A DNA stretch of 11,600 bases from Acidobacteriota bacterium (GTDB lineage Bacteria; Acidobacteriota; Vicinamibacteria; Vicinamibacterales; UBA8438). The notes below the pieces were generated by a model. That model did no database searches. It was not told where the DNA came from and saw only the letters and a list, made by a program, of their open reading frames with translations. The position numbers were made by a program, and so were the translations under genes. Location: contig WTGR01000675.1 in NCBI GenBank assembly GCA_011523485.1, forward strand, positions 1 through 11,600. The letters run 5' to 3'. Shown here piece after piece: positions 8,547 to 11,600 of this stretch (positions are counted from its first letter, which is position 1; each line of letters opens with the position of its first letter).

Positions 8547-11500
8547 ATGGTTCCTCGCGGAAGCCGCAGCGCCGAGGCTCGACTGGCCTTCGACGCGCTC
8601 TCCATCGAGGGCGGTCTTCTCGGAGCGGACTGGCTCGGGCGGGTGGCGCAGCGCCGGGCCGGCTCGCAGGAGCCCGACGACTACCGCGTTCCGAAGGGTC
8701 TCGACCTCCGCGACGAGATCGCCCGGAGCTGGCGCATCGCCCAGGCCTGCTTTCGCGAGCTCGAGGCAGGCCGCGCCGCGGGTGGCGACGCCCTCACGCT
8801 CGCCGAGCGCTTCGCCGAGCCGCTGCTGCGCGACGCGCTCGGTTTCGCGTCCGTCGCGGGCGCGCCGACGACGACGATCGATCGCTCCAATCCGGTCCGG
8901 TTCTTCGCCCTCGGCGGCCGGGTTCCCGTCGTCGTCGCCCGGGCGGGAGCGGGCCTCGACACGCTGCTGCCCGAGCTCGGCGACGACCAGCGCCGGCGGA
9001 GCGCGTTCGGGCTGCTGCAGGAGACCCTGAACGCGTCCGGCGCGATGCGTTGGGGCCTCGCCACCGACGGGCTCTCGCTGCGCATCGCGCGCGACAACGC
9101 GAGTCTCACGCGCCCGGCGTGGATCGAGACCGACCTCGGCCGCATCTTCACGGAAGACCTGTACCCCGACTTCGCCGCGCTCTGGCTGCTCGCGCACGAG
9201 TCGCGCTTCGGCCGCACCGACGACCCGGACGGGACCTGCCCGCTCGAGGCGTGGCGAGACGCCGGACGGGAAGAAGGTACCCGGGCGAGGGAAAAGCTGA
9301 GCGCGGGTTTCCAGCAGGCGCTGGAGACCCTGGGGCAGGGGTTCCTCTCCCACCCCGAGAACAGGCCGCTGCGCGCGGCCCTGCACGCGGGCGAGCTCAC
9401 GAGGGACCGGTACTTCGGGCAACTTCTGCGACTGGTCTACCGGCTCGTCTTCCTGCTCACGGTCGAAGAGCGGGACCTGCTGCACGCGAGGGACGCCTCC
9501 GGCGCGGCCCGCCGGCTCTATGCCGACGGCTACGGCCTGCGCCGACTCCGCGACCGGGCCGTGCGCCGGAGCGCCCACGACCGGCAGGGCGACCTGTGGG
9601 AGTCCGTCCGCATCGTCCTTCGCAGCCTCGCGGACGGAGAGCCCCGCCTCGGGCTGCCCGCCCTGGCCGGTCTGTTCTCGCCCGAGGAGTGCGCGGATCT
9701 CGATGCGGCGAGCCTCGAGAACCGCGCACTGCTCGGGGCGCTCTTTCGTCTCGCGTGGCTTCGCGAGCCTTCCGGGCTCGTTCGCGTGAACTGGCGCGAC
9801 ATGGGCGCGGACGAGCTCGGCTACGTCTACGAGGGCCTGCTCGAGCTGGTCCCGCAGATCACCGGGGACGGCCGGTCGTTCTCCTTCGCGGGCGCGGACG
9901 AGAGCCGCGGCCACGCGCGGAAGACGACGGGCAGCTACTACACGCCGGACGAGCTGGTGCAGGTCCTGCTCGACAGCGCCCTCGATCCCGTGGTCGAACG
10001 CACCGTCGGGGCGCACCCCGACCGACCCGACGAGGCCCTGCTGGACCTCGCCATCGTCGATCCCGCTTGCGGGTCAGGGCATTTCCTGCTCGCGGCGGCG
10101 CGCCGCCTCGCCGACCGCGTGGCGCGCATCCGGGCCGGAGGCACGCCCGCGCCGGACGACTATCAGCGCGCACTCCGCGACGTCGTGCGGCGATGCCTCT
10201 ATGGCGTCGACCGCAACCCGCTGGCCGTCGAGCTCTGCAAGGTGAGCCTTTGGATGGAGTCGATCGACCCCGGGCTGCCGCTGACGTTCCTGGAGAGTCA
10301 TATCCGCCGCGGGAATTCCCTCATCGGCGCGACCCGGGCGCTCATGGGAGATCAGGTGCCCGACGCCGCGTGGACGGTCCTGGAGGGAGACAGCCGGCAG
10401 GTCACCAGATCGATCAAGAAGCGCAACCGGGAGGAGATTGCCGGTCAGCGACGACTGGTGTTCGAGCCTCGAAGCGAGACTGCCGCCCTGGGCGACGCCA
10501 TCCACGCGGTCGAGCAGGCCTCCGACGCGGACGCGACCGCCCTGGCCGCGAAGCACCGGCGGTGGAACGCGCTGCTGGTCTCGGAGACCTACGAGCACGA
10601 GAAGCTCGTGGCCGACGCGTGGTGCGCCGCCTTCCTCTGGCCCAAGGACCAACCTGGCCCGGCCGCGGATGCGGCGCCGACGACCGCCGCCTGGCTGGCG
10701 CTCCGCGACGGGAACGGACCGCCGTCCCCGGCGCTGGTCGAGACCACGCGGCGAATCGTCGAGGACTACGGCATCTTCCACTGGGAGCTGGCGTTCCCGC
10801 AGGTCTTCGCGCGCGGCGGCTTCGACGTCGTGCTCGGCAACCCGCCGTGGGAACGGGTCAAGCTCCAGGAGCGGGAGTTCTTCGCCAGACGCGAGCCCGC
10901 GATCGCGCAAGCGCGGAACGCGGCCGAGCGGAAGAAGCTGATTGCGGGGCTACCGGCCACGGACCCGAACCTCTGGAGGGAATGGACCGCGGCCACGCGC
11001 ATCGCGCAGGGGCAGAGCCATTTCGCGCGGCAGTCCGGGCGCTATCCGTTGTGCGGGAGGGGCGACGTGAACACGTACGCGCTGTTCGCCGAGCACAACT
11101 GGACAGTATTGTCGCCTCGCGGGTGTGCGGGCTTCATCGTGCCCAGCGGGATCGTCACCGACGATACCACCAAGGAGTACTTTCAGGCCCTTCTCGGCGG
11201 TAGCGCCCTTGCCAGCGTCCATCACTTCGAGAACGAGAGTCTCGTCTTCAGGGGTCTCGACCACAGGTATCGGTTCGTGCTCTTCACCATCAGGGAGTCC
11301 CGTCAGGCCGACCTCGTCTTCTATGCGAGACGCGCGGTCGATCTCGACGACCGCCGGCGCCACTTCACCCTGACGCCCGCCGATTTCGCCACGCTGAACC
11401 CGAACACAAGGACCTGCCCGACGTTCAGATCGCGGCGCGACGCAGACATCAATCTGGCGATGTACCGCCGCGCGGGCGTGCTCTGGCGCGAGAACGACCC

Positions 11501-11600
11501 GGACGGGAATCCGTGGGGCCTGAGATTCCTGAGCATGTTCCACATGGCCAACGACTCCGGGCTGTTCCGCACGGGGGCCGAGCTGGCGGCGGCGGGGTGG
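8547..11600 (+). CDS. Eco57I-class N6-adenine DNA methyltransferase (3' end beyond window)
   Basis: This frame is open from ATG 8547 to the window edge: 1,018 codons without a stop, the C-terminus missing. It should transfer a methyl group from S-adenosylmethionine to adenine N6. Visible motifs: YYTP (464-467) at the entry of the methylase core; motif I DPACGSGHFL (505-514) for SAM binding; GVDRNPLAVELCK around Asp555; GNSLIG (589-594); catalytic motif IV NPPW (765-768). Between GNSLIG and NPPW is a ~170-residue insert. The N-terminal 450 residues carry a family-type block (TLNAS, RIARDNASLTRPAW, ALWLLAHESRFG). At the position where type IIG enzymes have a PD-(D/E)xK nuclease core, I see only a VPVVVARAGAGLD-like strand without E-x-K, so endonuclease activity is doubtful. 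The missing C-terminus would hold the target-recognition region. It starts two bases after the SNF2 stop. In class 1 DISARM the equivalent partner is DrmMI; here it most likely protects host DNA. Confidence 0.94.
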   Translation, partial: MVPRGSRSAEARLAFDALSIEGGLLGADWLGRVAQRRAGSQEPDDYRVPKGLDLRDEIARSWRIAQACFRELEAGRAAGGDALTLAERFAEPLLRDALGFASVAGAPTTTIDRSNPVRFFALGGRVPVVVARAGAGLDTLLPELGDDQRRRSAFGLLQETLNASGAMRWGLATDGLSLRIARDNASLTRPAWIETDLGRIFTEDLYPDFAALWLLAHESRFGRTDDPDGTCPLEAWRDAGREEGTRAREKLSAGFQQALETLGQGFLSHPENRPLRAALHAGELTRDRYFGQLLRLVYRLVFLLTVEERDLLHARDASGAARRLYADGYGLRRLRDRAVRRSAHDRQGDLWESVRIVLRSLADGEPRLGLPALAGLFSPEECADLDAASLENRALLGALFRLAWLREPSGLVRVNWRDMGADELGYVYEGLLELVPQITGDGRSFSFAGADESRGHARKTTGSYYTPDELVQVLLDSALDPVVERTVGAHPDRPDEALLDLAIVDPACGSGHFLLAAARRLADRVARIRAGGTPAPDDYQRALRDVVRRCLYGVDRNPLAVELCKVSLWMESIDPGLPLTFLESHIRRGNSLIGATRALMGDQVPDAAWTVLEGDSRQVTRSIKKRNREEIAGQRRLVFEPRSETAALGDAIHAVEQASDADATALAAKHRRWNALLVSETYEHEKLVADAWCAAFLWPKDQPGPAADAAPTTAAWLALRDGNGPPSPALVETTRRIVEDYGIFHWELAFPQVFARGGFDVVLGNPPWERVKLQEREFFARREPAIAQARNAAERKKLIAGLPATDPNLWREWTAATRIAQGQSHFARQSGRYPLCGRGDVNTYALFAEHNWTVLSPRGCAGFIVPSGIVTDDTTKEYFQALLGGSALASVHHFENESLVFRGLDHRYRFVLFTIRESRQADLVFYARRAVDLDDRRRHFTLTPADFATLNPNTRTCPTFRSRRDADINLAMYRRAGVLWRENDPDGNPWGLRFLSMFHMANDSGLFRTGAELAAAGW

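Noticed and set aside
9050..11203. Long plus-strand open frame inside the methyltransferase region
   Set aside because: It is out of frame with the methyltransferase motifs, and its translation is Arg/Ala/Pro/Gly-rich low-complexity without any domain. The real gene is the frame starting at 8547, which is open to the window edge.
365..11600. BREX type 3 assignment (SNF2 BrxHII beside PglXI)
   Set aside because: The giant DUF1998 helicase is not a BREX type 3 component. No BrxC, BrxF, BrxA or PglZ is in the window, and no DUF1156-like N-terminus is evident on the methyltransferase. It could be revisited if PglZ lies downstream.

Overview
The window comes from a GC-rich bacterium (roughly two thirds or more G+C by eye, strong G/C at third codon positions). 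A phylum cannot be assigned safely. The PadR fragment and the large defence-type proteins would suit a myxobacterial, actinobacterial, acidobacterial or gemmatimonad-like genome. No mobile element, tRNA, rRNA, CRISPR array or clear terminator is visible.

Layout. Bases 1-165 (minus strand) hold the first 55 codons of a PadR-family transcriptional regulator that runs off the left edge. Bases 166-205 are a sharp AT-rich island. It contains a perfect 11-bp inverted repeat (166-176 / 183-193) that touches the PadR start codon and looks like a PadR operator. Bases 206-364 are a non-coding leader with nothing convincing in it. From about 365 to the right edge, three very large genes run on the plus strand as one tightly packed operon. 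They are: (1) a ~1,800-residue superfamily 2 helicase with internal zinc-cysteine motifs and a C-terminal DUF1998 region (365-5764); (2) a 927-residue SNF2/RapA-like helicase of the DISARM DrmD type (5761-8544), joined to gene 1 by an ATGA overlap; (3) an Eco57I-class N6-adenine DNA methyltransferase (8547 to beyond 11600), two bases after gene 2 and cut by the window end. The third gene stays open to the window edge. Its 1,018 visible codons carry DPACGSGHFL, YYTP and NPPW motifs, so it is real even though no stop is present.

How they work together. Helicase-DUF1998 + SNF2 helicase + adenine methyltransferase is the gene content of a class 1 DISARM-like anti-phage system (DrmA/DrmB, DrmD, DrmMI). 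Here, however, the helicase and DUF1998 parts are one polypeptide, as in Druantia DruE, and no phospholipase-D nuclease (DrmC) is seen inside the window. The likely role, inferred, is restriction of incoming unmodified DNA: the methyltransferase marks self DNA and the two motors recognise or process foreign DNA. The divergent PadR gene and its operator offer a possible transcriptional switch, although PadR may only control itself and genes to the left.
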